Of a stretch of 57,889 bases of DNA, positions 25,650 to 35,514 are shown piece after piece; the first letter of the stretch is position 1, and each line of letters begins with the position of its first letter. A program made the position numbers and the translations under genes. The DNA comes from CALGFI01 sp036374435. Its GTDB lineage: Bacteria; Actinomycetota; UBA4738; HRBIN12. The notes under the pieces were generated by a model. That model was not told the origin of the DNA and searched no databases. It saw only the letters and a program-made list of their open reading frames with translations. The stretch covers positions 1 through 57,889 of the forward strand of contig DASUTU010000127.1 of assembly GCA_036374435.1 (NCBI GenBank), read 5' to 3'.

Positions 25650-26329
25650 TCCCCCGCCCGGAGAACCCCCTGGTGGTCGCCCTCGACGTCTCGGACCTGG
25701 AGGCGGCGGAGGACCTCGCCCGGGTGCTCGAGGGCAGGGTCGGGGCTCTGAAGGTGGGCCTGGAGCTGTTCACCGCGGTCGGAACGGTCGCGGTCGAACG
25801 GCTGCGGCCGCTCGCCCCGGTGTTCCTCGATCTCAAGCTGCACGACATCCCGAACACGGTCGAACGCGCGGCGTTCAACGTCGGCCGGTCGGGAGCGGCA
25901 ATGGTCTCGGTGCACGCGCTGGGCGGGGAGGCCATGGTGGCCGCGGCCGTCCGTGGTGCCGCCGCCGGCGCCGGGCACGCCGGGCATCCGCCGCCGTTGG
26001 TGCTCGCGATCACCGTCCTGTCGAGCTTGGCCGGCGAAGGGCTGGCGTCGCCGGCGTCGCTGGCGTTCGAGGCGTGCGCCGCGGGTGCGAACGGCGTCGT
26101 CGTGTCCGGGGAAGACGTTTCGGTGGTGCGCGACGTCCTCGACGACGAAGCCTGCGTCGTCGTTCCCGGGATCCGGCCGTCCGGCTCCAACGGGCACGAC
26201 CAGGTTCGCATCCTCACGCCCGAGGAGGCGATGGATCGCGGCGCGGACTATCTCGTCGTGGGGCGACCGATCACCGCGTCGAACGATCCCGCGGGAGCGG
26301 CTCGGACGATCCTCGCGTCGGTCCGCTGA
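25646..26329 (+). CDS. pyrF: orotidine 5'-phosphate decarboxylase
   Basis: 227 residues. Type I OMP decarboxylase, TIM barrel: VVALDVSDLEAAEDLA at the start, the catalytic FLDLKLHDIPNTV (D-x-K-x-x-D) and the C-terminal YLVVGRPITASNDPAGAA phosphate-binding loop. GTG 25646 makes a GTGA overlap with pyrD and has GGGGG 8 nt upstream; GTG 25631 five codons earlier is possible. It makes UMP and completes the operon. Confidence 0.95.
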   Translation: MIPRPENPLVVALDVSDLEAAEDLARVLEGRVGALKVGLELFTAVGTVAVERLRPLAPVFLDLKLHDIPNTVERAAFNVGRSGAAMVSVHALGGEAMVAAAVRGAAAGAGHAGHPPPLVLAITVLSSLAGEGLASPASLAFEACAAGANGVVVSGEDVSVVRDVLDDEACVVVPGIRPSGSNGHDQVRILTPEEAMDRGADYLVVGRPITASNDPAGAARTILASVR

Positions 26330-26443
26330 CCGCGCTCTCTCCGCGGCTACGCTCCCGCTCATCGCGCTCGTTTCTCGAGCCCCGGCCCCCGCTCTTTGTC
26401 ACTCTTCGGGCGCGAAAACCGCAGGTCGGACGCTTGCGTCGCG

Positions 26444-26472
26444 TTGCTGCCCCGACGGGGCATGTCTATACT
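26444..26472 (+). promoter_or_regulatory. mihF operon promoter
   Basis: TTGCTG (26444-26449), a 17-nt spacer and TATACT (26467-26472). Expected start of transcription near 26480, about 30 nt before the mihF ATG. This is one of the best two-box promoters in the window. Confidence 0.7.
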
Positions 26473-26510
26473 CCCGGCGTTCCCGGACCCCAGAGCGAAG
26501 GAGCGTCGTC

Positions 26511-26825
26511 ATGCCTCTACCCGTCCTGACGGACGAACAGCGAAAGCAGGCCCTGGAGAAGGCGGCCGAGGCGCGGAGGAGGCGAGCCGAGCTGAAGGGC
26601 CAGCTCAAGTCCGGGAAGCTCACGCTCACGGACGTCTTGTCCCGACAGGACGACGACACGGTCGGCAAGATGAAGGTCTCCACGGTTCTGGAGTCGCTCC
26701 CGGGTGTGGGGAAGGTCCGGGCGCGCAAGATCATGGAGAAGCTCGACATCTCGGCGAGCCGGCGCGTGCGAGGCCTCGGCGCGAAGCAGCGCGATTCGCT
26801 CCTGACCGAGTTCGCGAAGAAGTAA
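26511..26825 (+). CDS. mihF: actinobacterial integration host factor mIHF
   Basis: 104 residues with GAAGGAG 7 nt before ATG. Characteristic actinobacterial mIHF: MPLPVLTDEQRKQALEKAAE, then an arginine-rich helix, KMKVSTVLESLPGVGKVRAR and the C-terminal H2TH-like SRRVRGLGAKQRDSLL. It bends DNA and is a nucleoid protein found essentially only in Actinomycetota, which supports the host assignment. The order mihF-gmk-rpoZ-coaBC-metK-priA is conserved in actinobacteria. Its TAA stop is in the same frame as gmk. Confidence 0.96.
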   Translation: MPLPVLTDEQRKQALEKAAEARRRRAELKGQLKSGKLTLTDVLSRQDDDTVGKMKVSTVLESLPGVGKVRARKIMEKLDISASRRVRGLGAKQRDSLLTEFAKK

Positions 26826-26855
26826 CCCGCGATCGTCCGGCGCGGAACGCTCTAC

Positions 26856-27401
26856 GTGATCGCCGGCCCGTCCGGGGTCGGCAAGGGAACGGTCGTGCGC
26901 CGCGTGCTCGAGATGGTCCCCGGACTGGAGCTGTCCGTCTCGGCCACGACCCGACGCCGTCGGGCGGCCGAACGCGACGGCTACGACTACACGTTCGTCG
27001 ACGATCTCGAGTTCGACCGCATGATCGTGGCCGGCGAGCTGCTGGAGTGGGCGGAGGTCTTCGGGGGGCGGTACGGCACGCCCGCCGAACCGATCCGCCG
27101 GGCGATGGAGGCCGGGCGCGACGTCCTGCTCGAGATCGACGTCCAGGGCGCCCGCCAGGTGCGCGAGGCCGTGCCGGAGGCCGTTCTGGTCTTCCTGGCG
27201 CCTCCGTCGCTCGACGAGCTCGAGCGACGGCTGCGCAGCCGGGGAACCGAAGACGAAGAACGCCTGGCCCGCCGGCTGGCCACCGCCACGCGGGAGCTCC
27301 GCGCCGGGGATTGGTTCGACCACGTGGTGGTGAACGACGAGCTCGAGGGCGCATCGTCGCAGGTCGCTGCTATCATCGAGTCGACCCGGGCCGCTTCGTA
27401 G
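26856..27401 (+). CDS. gmk: guanylate kinase
   Basis: 181 residues from GTG 26856. Phosphorylates GMP with ATP. P-loop GPSGVGKGT (4-12), GMP-binding region SATTRRRRAAERDGYDYTFV and VLLEIDVQGARQV are intact. The first strand normally reads G-T-L-Y/V-x-V-x-GPSG; here those residues are encoded upstream of the GTG (RRGTLYVIAG from 26838) with no ATG, GTG or TTG back to the mihF stop, so the true start may be a rare codon such as ATC 26832. Length otherwise standard. Confidence 0.93.
   Translation: MIAGPSGVGKGTVVRRVLEMVPGLELSVSATTRRRRAAERDGYDYTFVDDLEFDRMIVAGELLEWAEVFGGRYGTPAEPIRRAMEAGRDVLLEIDVQGARQVREAVPEAVLVFLAPPSLDELERRLRSRGTEDEERLARRLATATRELRAGDWFDHVVVNDELEGASSQVAAIIESTRAAS
27371..27376 (+). 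promoter_or_regulatory. -10 hexamer TATCAT upstream of rpoZ
   Basis: TATCAT inside the 3' end of gmk, about 63 nt before the rpoZ ATG. No clear -35. It could give an internal transcript for rpoZ-coaBC. Confidence 0.35.
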
Positions 27402-27439
27402 GCATTCTCGGGACCTCGGACGAGAAGGATCTTGCATCC

Positions 27440-27685
27440 ATGATCGAGCCCAAGATCGACGACCTGCTCGCACAGGTGGACTCGAAGTACACGTTGGTGA
27501 TCCTGTCGGCCCGGCGGGCCCGGGAGATCAACAGCTACTACAACCAGCTCGGCGAGGGGCGTGCCGAATACATCCCCCCGCTCGTCGAGACCGGCCTGAA
27601 GAACAAGCCGCTGTCGATCGCGCTCGAGGAGATCGCTGAGGGCAAGATCAGCGCGGAACGCCCCGAAGGGTTTGGCGTCAAATAG
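27440..27685 (+). CDS. rpoZ: RNA polymerase omega subunit
   Basis: 81 residues. Contains the omega signature: IDDLLAQVDSKYTLVILSAR then RAREINSYYNQLGEG and, near the end, KPLSIALEEIAEGKI. It chaperones the beta' subunit during polymerase assembly. GAAGGA lies about 11 nt upstream of ATG 27440. The downstream coaBC start overlaps its end. Confidence 0.95.
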   Translation: MIEPKIDDLLAQVDSKYTLVILSARRAREINSYYNQLGEGRAEYIPPLVETGLKNKPLSIALEEIAEGKISAERPEGFGVK

Positions 27686-28877
27686 CTCGCTCGCGGGGCG
27701 CCGAGTGCTCCTCGGCGTCACCGGCGGCATCGCCGCCTACAAGGCCTGCATTCTCACGCGCCTGCTCCGCCTGAAGGGAGCCTCGGTCCGCGTGGTCATG
27801 ACCCATTCGGCCGAGCGCTTCGTCGGTCCCGCCACGTTCGCCGCGCTGTCGGATCACCGTGTCTACACGGACGTGTTCGAGGACCCAGAGCGGGTCCTGC
27901 ACGTGCGGCTGGCCCACGAGGCCGACGCCGCGGTGGTTGCCCCGGCCACGGCGAACATGATCGCCAAGCTGGCGTTCGGGATCGCCGACGACCTGCTCAC
28001 CTCGGCGTTGCTCGAGATGGACGCGCCGCTCGTGGTGGCGCCGGCCATGCACACGGGCATGTGGGAACACGAGGCCACCAGGACCAATGTGGCAACGCTG
28101 GTCGAGCGCGGCGCGCGGGTGGTGGGGCCTGCGCACGGGTCGCTGGCTGCCGGCGACGAAGGTCTCGGGCGCATGAGCGAGCCGGAGGACATCGCGCTGG
28201 CCCTCGAGGAGGTGCTGGCTCGCGGCCACGACCTGGCCGGGCGCCGGATCGTCGTGACCGCCGGTCCGACCTGGGAGCCCATCGACCCGGTTCGGTTCGT
28301 GGGCAACCGGTCCACCGGCAAGATGGGATTCGCCGTGGCCGCAGAGGCGGCAGCACGCGGAGCCGACGTGACGCTCGTGGTGGGCCCGGGGACGGTGGGC
28401 CCGCCCGAAGGGATCTCGGTGGTGGACGTGACGACGGCCGAGGAGATGCACACTGTGGTGCTCCAGGCCTCGCCCGGCGCCGACGCCGTCGTCATGGCGG
28501 CGGCGGTCGCTGATTTCCGCCCGGAGGTCGTGGCGGACTCCAAGCTCAAGAAGGAGTCAGGAGCGCCACAGATCCGGCTCGTACCGACCCCCGACATCCT
28601 GGCCGACCTGGGGACGATGTCCGAACGCCCCGTCCTGCTCGGGTTCGCCGCCGAGACCGAAGACGTGGAGGCGGCGGGCCGGGCCAAGCTCGAGCGGAAG
28701 CGGGTGGATCTGCTGGTCGCCAACGAGGTCGGCCGCGAGGGCACCGGGTTCGGCTCGGACGTCAACCGCGCGGCCATCCTGTCGCGGACCGGGCCCGACG
28801 AGCCACTGCGCGACTGGACCAAACGCGAGCTGGCGGCCGCGATCTGCGACCGTCTGGCCAAGCTGCTCGCCGGCTGA
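27672..28877 (+). CDS. coaBC: bifunctional phosphopantothenoylcysteine decarboxylase / synthetase
   Basis: 401 residues; catalyses two steps of coenzyme A synthesis. The CoaC flavoprotein half has LLGVTGGIAAYKA, an active-site His in HVRLAHEAD and APATANMIAKLAFGIADDLL. The CoaB half begins IVVTAGPTWEPIDPVRFVGN and has STGKMG. Start TTG 27672 gives the usual 10 residues before the first strand but lies close to its GAAGGG site; GTG 27705 would cut into that strand. Overlaps rpoZ by 14 bases. Confidence 0.93.
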   Translation: MASNSSLAGRRVLLGVTGGIAAYKACILTRLLRLKGASVRVVMTHSAERFVGPATFAALSDHRVYTDVFEDPERVLHVRLAHEADAAVVAPATANMIAKLAFGIADDLLTSALLEMDAPLVVAPAMHTGMWEHEATRTNVATLVERGARVVGPAHGSLAAGDEGLGRMSEPEDIALALEEVLARGHDLAGRRIVVTAGPTWEPIDPVRFVGNRSTGKMGFAVAAEAAARGADVTLVVGPGTVGPPEGISVVDVTTAEEMHTVVLQASPGADAVVMAAAVADFRPEVVADSKLKKESGAPQIRLVPTPDILADLGTMSERPVLLGFAAETEDVEAAGRAKLERKRVDLLVANEVGREGTGFGSDVNRAAILSRTGPDEPLRDWTKRELAAAICDRLAKLLAG

Positions 28878-28906
28878 CGCGTCGCGGGGGCGTCGGGCCG
28901 CCCTGT

Positions 28907-28912
28907 TATGCT
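28907..28912 (+). promoter_or_regulatory. -10 hexamer TATGCT, leaderless metK promoter
   Basis: TATGCT ends 8 nt before the metK GTG; no Shine-Dalgarno is present in the 43-nt coaBC-metK gap, consistent with a leaderless mRNA. Confidence 0.5.
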
Positions 28913-28920
28913 CGCGCCCC

Positions 28921-30082
<1,162 letters not shown>

Positions 30083-30108
<26 letters not shown>

Positions 30109-31978
30109 CGCTCGTCTCTCCGGCCCCGTCGCGATCTGCGTCGACCGGCCGCTGCTCGCGCTCGACCGCCCGTTCACGTACGAGCTTCCGGAGGAGCTCG
30201 AGGCAGGCCTTGGGTCCCTCGTCCAGGTGCGCTTCCACGGCAAGCTGATCCGTGGCTGGGTGCTGGGGCCGACCGACGACGTGCCCGCCCGGATGCTCTC
30301 CGTTCACAAGCGCGTGTCGGCCGTTCGCTACTTCGATGAACGGCTGCTGGAGCTGTACCGGTGGATGAGCGCGCGGTACGTGTCGCCGCTCGCGGCGGTG
30401 ATCGGGCGGGCCATCCCGCCTCGGGTGGTGTCGGAGGAGGTCGCGGGGGGCGGCGGGGGCGTCGCTGCGCGCTCCGGGTCCCCGCGGCGCGGCGCGAACG
30501 GTGAGAGTGGCGAGACGTCCGTCGGCGCCGCGCCGCGCCCGCTCGCGCTCCGCGACGCCCCCGCCGCGTCCGGAGCCCTTGCCGAGCGCTACTCGAACGG
30601 GTCGCCGTTGCTCGACGCACTTCGCGATCGGGCCGCGGGAACGTTCGTCGTGCGGACGGCGCCGGGAGACGACGCGGCAATCGCCGTCGAATGCGTCGCC
30701 GTGACGCTCGCCTCCGGGAGCGCGGCGGTCGTGATCGTTCCCGAGGTGGAGCCGGTTCCGCAAGCGGTTGCGGCGTTGGTCGAGGCATTCCGTGATGACG
30801 TGGCGTGCTTCTTCGGCCTGGAGAAGCGGGAGCGGTACCGGATGTGGCTGGACATCGGCGCCGGGCGATATCGGGTCGTGGTGGGGACGCGTCCGGCGGT
30901 GTTCGCGCCGCTTTCGGATCTCGGGCTCGTGTACGTGGCGCGGGAGCATCATGCGTTGCATCGGGAGGAGCGGGCGCCGTATTTCCACGTGCGGGAGGTG
31001 GCGGCGCGGCGGGCCGAGATCGAAGGCGCGGTCTGCGTGCTGGCGTCGGTGATGCCGTCGATGGAGTCGCTGGCGCTGCCGCACGTGGAGGTGGAGCCTC
31101 GGGGGCGGCGGTGGCCGCCGGTCGAGGTGGTCCGTCCGGGTCCCGAGGGGCGAGCGCCGCGGTTGGTTCGGGCCCTGCGTGATGCGCGTCGCGCGTTCCT
31201 GTACGAACCCCTTCGCGGGTACGGCGTGGCGAGGGTGTGTCGTTCGTGTGGGGAAGCGGCGGCCTGCGCCGCGTGTGGAGGACCACTTCGCCTCGAGTCC
31301 GGCGTCCTCCGGTGCACGGTGTGCGAGGCGGACGGGCGGTGTCCGCGGTGCGGGTCCCGGGATTTCGGTGTGGCGAGGGGGGGCGCGGAGCGGGTGGAAC
31401 AGTGGGCTCGAGGTGTCGCCGGCGTCCCGGTGTCGCGGGTGGCGTCGGACTCCCCGGCCCGCCCGCCTGCGGAGGCCGAGGTCGTGGTGGGCGGGATCGA
31501 CGCCGTGAAGGACCTCGGGACCACCGACCTGGACCTCGTCGGCATCCTGAACGCGGACGCGTCGCTGCGCCGTCCCGGGTTCGGAGCGCGAGAGCGGGCG
31601 CTGGCCGCGTGGGCCGAGGCCGCGGCGTGGGCGGCGCCTTCCGGTCGAGTCGTCGTGCAGACCGAGCAGCCGAACGATCCGGCGGTCCAGGCGCTGGTGG
31701 CCGGCCGGCCCGAGCGGTTCGCGCGCGCGGAGCGGGAGCGCCTGGCCCAGGCCGGGTTCCCGGTCGCGACACCGGTGTTCCGCGTGGCCGGGACGTCCGA
31801 GCTCGAGGGTGAGCTGGCGCGACTGCCTCACCGGACGCTGCTCGCCTCGAGCCTGGAGGACCGGGGGGTATGCTTGGTCGCCGTCGACCCGTCCGACCTC
31901 GAACTCTTCGGCGACGAGGTCCGGCGGCTCGCCGAGCGCGGCGTCGTGTCCCGGGTCGAGGCCGAGCCGCATCTGTGA
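30083..31978 (+). CDS. priA: PriA-like primosomal protein N', helicase motifs lost, with in-frame palindromic insertion
   Basis: 631 residues. The N-terminal DNA-binding domain (VDRPLLALDRPFTYELPEEL; GSLVQVRFHGKLIRGWVLG) and winged helix are clear. Where a Walker A GSGKT should stand the sequence reads RTAPGDDAAIAVE, and the DEEH box is VAREHH, so ATPase and helicase activity is not expected, as known for actinobacterial PriA. The zinc-binding cysteines remain (CRSCGE, CAACG, CTVC, CPRCG). Residues about 123-161 (GGGVAARSGSPRRGAN and following) are encoded by a palindromic repeat shared with carB and lie in the linker between DNA-binding and helicase-like parts. Confidence 0.9.
30450..30567. 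repeat. palindromic element, copy in priA
   Basis: 118 bp with perfect 16-bp terminal inverted repeats GCGGCGGGGGCGTCGC (30450-30465) / (30552-30567), and perfect 12-bp inner arms GCGGCGCGGCGC (30484-30495) / (30525-30536) around a central loop with ACGGTGA (30498-30504) and GACGT (30514-30518). Collinear with the reverse complement of the carB copy (21615-21725). The priA frame stays open through it. Confidence 0.85.
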
Positions 31979-31988
31979 GGAGCGCCGT

Positions 31989-32495
31989 GTGACGATCATG
32001 CCCATCCGCACCCTCGGCGACCCCGTGTTACGCGAGACGTGCCGCCCGCTGCAGGAGTTCGACGCTGCGCTGGCCCGCCTCGCGGACGACCTGTTCGAGA
32101 CGATGTACGACGCGCCGGGGGTCGGGCTGGCCGCCAACCAGGTCGGGCTTCGGATCGCCTGCTTCGTCTACGACGACCGCGAGGGACACTCCGGGTTCGT
32201 CGCCAACCCCACGCTCTCGGAGCGCTCGGGAGCCCAGACCGAGCTCGAGGGATGTCTGTCGATCCCCGGTCCGTACGCCCAGACCACGCGGTCGCTGACC
32301 GTTCGGCTGCGCGGTCTCGACCTGCGCGGGGAACCGATCGACGTGGGGGCGGAGGGCCTGCTGGCCCGGATCTTCCAGCACGAGGCCGACCATCTCGTCG
32401 GGTCCTTGTACATCGACCGGCTCGACGACGAGGGCCGCCGGGACGTGATGCGGCAGCTCCGCGAGCTCGAGGTCGAGGGCCGCGTCGAGTCGTAG
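31989..32495 (+). CDS. def: peptide deformylase
   Basis: 168 residues. Removes the N-formyl group from nascent proteins; metal-dependent. Motif I GVGLAANQVG, motif II EGCLSIP with the Cys ligand, and motif III HEADHLVG with the two His ligands and catalytic Glu are present. GTG 31989 has GAGGAG 6 nt upstream; ATG 31998 is an alternative but too far from that site. Pairs with fmt downstream. Confidence 0.95.
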   Translation: MTIMPIRTLGDPVLRETCRPLQEFDAALARLADDLFETMYDAPGVGLAANQVGLRIACFVYDDREGHSGFVANPTLSERSGAQTELEGCLSIPGPYAQTTRSLTVRLRGLDLRGEPIDVGAEGLLARIFQHEADHLVGSLYIDRLDDEGRRDVMRQLRELEVEGRVES

Positions 32496-32511
32496 GTCCG
32501 ACCGGCCCGCG

Positions 32512-32517
32512 TATCCT
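32512..32517 (+). promoter_or_regulatory. -10 hexamer TATCCT, leaderless fmt promoter
   Basis: TATCCT is followed by only 6 nt before the fmt GTG, with no Shine-Dalgarno in the 28-nt gap after def. Confidence 0.5.
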
Positions 32518-32523
32518 CGCCGC

Positions 32524-33459
32524 GTGAGCTCGCTGCGGATCGTGTTCCTCGGCAACGATCCCTGGTCGGTGCCGCCGCTTCGGGCATTGGCCGTCGCTCG
32601 CCACGAGGTGTCGCTCGTGCTCACCGCGGTCCCCCGGCCGGCCGGCCGGGGGAACGAGCTTCGTCCGACCAGGGTGGCGGAGGCCGCTCGGGAAGCCGGG
32701 CTTCCCCTGGCCGAGATCGAGACCGTGAAGTCGGGTCCGGGATTCGACCGGCTCCGCGCGGCCGAGCCGGACGTGCTCGCCGTGGTGGCGTACGGGGAGA
32801 TCCTGCCACCGGCCGTGCTCCAGGTTCCCCGGGTCGCTCCGGTGAACCTGCACTTCTCGTTGCTGCCGGCCCTGCGCGGCGCGGCCCCGGTCCAGGCGGC
32901 TCTGTTGCACGGCCTGGCCGAGACCGGCGTGACGACGATCCTGATGGACGAGGGCCTCGACACCGGTCCGATCATTGGGCGCCGCGAAGTCCCGATCGTC
33001 CCAGAAGACGACGCGGGCTCGCTCGGCAGCCGGCTGGCCGAGGCGGGAGGCCAGCTGCTGGTCCAGACCGTCGACCTGCTGGCGGCCGGGCGGGCCGAGC
33101 CAACTCCGCAGCGGCACGAGGAGGCCACGTTCGCTCCGAAGCTCGGGCCCGACGACCGCCACCTGCGGTGGGACCTGCCCGCGGCCGAGCTCGTGAACCG
33201 GTGCCGCGCGCTTGCGCCGGAGCCGGCGGCGACCACGACGTTTCGCGATCGACCCCTTCGGGTGTACCGCGCAGAAGTCGAGGAGGCGGCGGCGGGGGAG
33301 CCGGGACGGATCGTCGAGGTATCGCGGTCCGGGTTCGTGGTCGGCACCGGGCGTGGTGGGTTCCGGCCGCTCGAGCTGGCGCCGGCCGGGCGGCGGCGCA
33401 TGGGCGCTCGGGACTTCGTGAACGGCTTCCGGCCCGTCGTCGGCGAGATGCTGGGATGA
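32524..33459 (+). CDS. fmt: methionyl-tRNA formyltransferase
   Basis: 311 residues from GTG 32524. Formylates Met-tRNA-fMet with 10-formyl-tetrahydrofolate. The catalytic Asn and His are in VNLHFSLLPALRGAAPVQAA and the Asp in MDEGLDTGPII; a C-terminal OB-like tRNA-binding domain follows from about 210. Standard length; ends in an ATGA overlap with rsmB. Confidence 0.96.
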   Translation: MSSLRIVFLGNDPWSVPPLRALAVARHEVSLVLTAVPRPAGRGNELRPTRVAEAAREAGLPLAEIETVKSGPGFDRLRAAEPDVLAVVAYGEILPPAVLQVPRVAPVNLHFSLLPALRGAAPVQAALLHGLAETGVTTILMDEGLDTGPIIGRREVPIVPEDDAGSLGSRLAEAGGQLLVQTVDLLAAGRAEPTPQRHEEATFAPKLGPDDRHLRWDLPAAELVNRCRALAPEPAATTTFRDRPLRVYRAEVEEAAAGEPGRIVEVSRSGFVVGTGRGGFRPLELAPAGRRRMGARDFVNGFRPVVGEMLG

Positions 33460-33533
33460 GCGCGAAGCGCCCGGGCGGGCGGGGACGAACGGGGATGAGC
33501 GCGAAGCGCCGGGCGGGCGGCGAACGGCGGGCG
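33456..33533 (+). repeat. 39-bp tandem repeat at rsmB start
   Basis: ATGAGCGCGAAGCGC followed by CGGGCGGGCGG occurs at 33456 and again at 33495, in frame, duplicating the first MSAKR codons of rsmB. Probably a slippage duplication of the start region. Confidence 0.8.
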
Positions 33534-34808
33534 AGCTCGCGCTCGGTCGCGGCGGACGTGGTTCGACGCGTGACGGACGAGGGCGCCTATTCCAACCTCG
33601 CGCTCCACCGGACGTTGGCCGGGGCGGGGTTGACCGGCCGGGATGTCGCGCTCGCCACCGAGCTGACGTACGGGACGCTCCGCCGGCTCATCCGGATCGA
33701 TGGCGCGCTCGCCCCGCTGCTCGAACGTCCCCTCGACACCGCGCCCAAGGCGGCCAGGGCGCTGCTCCGGCTGGGCGCCTACCAGATCCTGTTCACACGC
33801 ATCCCGGCGCACGCGGCAGTGGCGGAGACCGTCGGGCTCGCCGAAGCGCGGCACCGCGGCTTCGTGAACGCGGTCCTGCGTCGCCTGTCGACCGCACCTC
33901 GTTCCGAACCGGAGGGCGAGGGCGACGAGGCGGTGGCGCTGCGCACCGGCCTCGACGCGTGGGCCGTTCGCGAGCTGCGTCGTCTCCTGGGAGACGAGAC
34001 GGAGGTCGCGGCGACGGCGCTCGCCGAGCCGGCCGCGACCACGCTTCGGGCAAACCGTTGCCGGACCACCGTCGAGGAGCTCGAACGCGATCTGGTGGCC
34101 ACCGGGGTGGCCGTCGAGCGCGGCACGGTGGCCCCGGACTCGCTGATCGTCCCGGGGGCGGTTCCCCGCGAGCTCCCCGGATTCACCGAGGGGCGGTTCG
34201 CCGTCCAGGATCAGGCCTCCGCGGTCGTCGTCCAGGTGCTCGACCCCCAGCCGGGGGAGCGGGTGCTCGACGCGTGCGCCGGCCCGGGGGGCAAGGCGGG
34301 GGACGTCGGGTGCCGGCTGGACGCCCGGGGTGCGGTTGTGGCCTCCGACCTGCACGAGGGCCGGGCGCGGCTCGTGCGGTCGACGCTGGAGCGACTCGGT
34401 GTGCGAGGCCACGTGCTCGTCCAGGACGCCAGGCGCCCCGCCCTCGGTGGCCCGTTCGATCGGATCCTCGTCGACGCTCCGTGTTCGGGCCTGGGCTCGG
34501 CTCGACGGCGCCCGGAGCTCCTGTGGCGGTCCCGTCGCGAGGAGCTGTCGGGCTTGGCCCGCCTGCAGGTCGGCATCGTCTCGTCGCTGGCCGAGCTCCT
34601 GCGGCCGGGCGGGCTGCTCGTCTACAGCGTCTGCACGTTCCCTCGGGCCGAGACCGACGCGGTGTGCGACGCCGTGTTGCGCCGCAGGCCGGAGCTCACC
34701 CCGGCGGAGCTGGCGGGCCCCGACGGAGCCGCCCCTCGGTTCCGTCTGTGGCCGCACCGGCACGGCACGGACGCAATGTTCGTGGCCGGGTTCGAACGGC
34801 GGAGCTGA
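33456..34808 (+). CDS. rsmB: 16S rRNA (cytosine-967-C5) methyltransferase
   Basis: 450 residues. N-terminal NusB-like RNA-binding domain (SVAADVVRRVTDEGAYSNLA to VNAVLRRLST) and C-terminal SAM methyltransferase: motif I DACAGPGGKAGDV, the VDAPCSGLGSARRRPELLW motif with its Cys, and YSVCTFPRAETD with the catalytic Cys. ATG 33456 overlaps fmt; a second in-frame start at 33495 begins an almost identical second copy of the first 13 codons. The order def-fmt-rsmB-rpe is common. Confidence 0.93.
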   Translation: MSAKRPGGRGRTGMSAKRRAGGERRASSRSVAADVVRRVTDEGAYSNLALHRTLAGAGLTGRDVALATELTYGTLRRLIRIDGALAPLLERPLDTAPKAARALLRLGAYQILFTRIPAHAAVAETVGLAEARHRGFVNAVLRRLSTAPRSEPEGEGDEAVALRTGLDAWAVRELRRLLGDETEVAATALAEPAATTLRANRCRTTVEELERDLVATGVAVERGTVAPDSLIVPGAVPRELPGFTEGRFAVQDQASAVVVQVLDPQPGERVLDACAGPGGKAGDVGCRLDARGAVVASDLHEGRARLVRSTLERLGVRGHVLVQDARRPALGGPFDRILVDAPCSGLGSARRRPELLWRSRREELSGLARLQVGIVSSLAELLRPGGLLVYSVCTFPRAETDAVCDAVLRRRPELTPAELAGPDGAAPRFRLWPHRHGTDAMFVAGFERRS

Positions 34809-34843
34809 TCGGAGCCCCCCCATCGACGTCCGCCATCGCCGCA

Positions 34844-34849
34844 TAGAAT
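34844..34849 (+). promoter_or_regulatory. -10 hexamer TAGAAT, leaderless rpe promoter
   Basis: TAGAAT ends 8 nt before the rpe ATG, in a 49-nt gap without a Shine-Dalgarno. Confidence 0.5.
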
Positions 34850-34857
34850 CGCCCTGG

Positions 34858-35514
34858 ATGGGCAAGCTCTCGGCATCGATCCTCTCGGCCGACCTCGCGA
34901 ACCTCGCCGATCAGGTCAAGGCGGTTCACGGACACGCCGACGTCATCCATGTGGATGTGATGGACGGCCGGGTCGGTCCGTGGCTGACGATCGGGCCGGT
35001 GGTGGTGGCGTCGCTGCGTCGGCACACCGACCGGATCCTGCACGGCCATCTGCTCGTCGACGGCCCGGAGCGCCTGTTCGACGAGCTGGCCGAGTCCGGG
35101 GTGGACCTGGTGAGCCTCCACGTGGAGGCCGTGGAGGACACCGGCCCCGTCATCGCCAAGGCGCGGGGGGCCGGACTCGGCATCGGGCTGGCCATCGGCC
35201 CGGCGACGGGCGCCGAGGCCCTCACCGCCCACCTCGAGGAGGTCGATGACGTGACGGTGGTGACCGGGCCGCCCGCCGCGCCGGGACCGGCCTTCCTCCC
35301 TGAGGTCCTGCCGAAGGTGGAGGCGGTGCGGAACGAGATCGAGCGCCGTGGCCTGTCGGCCGACGTCGCGGTCGACGGCGGGATCGGGCTCGACAACGCT
35401 CGTCGGTGCGTCGACGCGGGAGCGAACGTGCTCGTCGCGGGAGCGGCCATCTTCGGGGCGGACGATCCGTCGGACGCCGCCCGGGCGCTCAAGGCGATCG
35501 TGGAGGCTGCCTGA
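34858..35514 (+). CDS. rpe: ribulose-phosphate 3-epimerase
   Basis: 218 residues. TIM barrel of the pentose phosphate pathway; interconverts ribulose-5- and xylulose-5-phosphate. SASILSADLANLADQV at the N-terminus, HVDVMDGRV with metal-binding His and Asp, and DGGIGLDNARRCVDAGANVL near the C-terminus hold the catalytic Asp and phosphate loop. The central HLLVD retains only part of the usual H-L-M. Supplies precursors for the riboflavin genes downstream. Stop overlaps the response regulator start. Confidence 0.95.
   Translation: MGKLSASILSADLANLADQVKAVHGHADVIHVDVMDGRVGPWLTIGPVVVASLRRHTDRILHGHLLVDGPERLFDELAESGVDLVSLHVEAVEDTGPVIAKARGAGLGIGLAIGPATGAEALTAHLEEVDDVTVVTGPPAAPGPAFLPEVLPKVEAVRNEIERRGLSADVAVDGGIGLDNARRCVDAGANVLVAGAAIFGADDPSDAARALKAIVEAA

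Noticed and set aside
28884..28897. GCGGGGGCGTCGGG before metK as a third copy of the palindromic element
   Set aside because: Only about 12 of 14 end bases match, with no second arm or core; chance is likely in GC-rich sequence.
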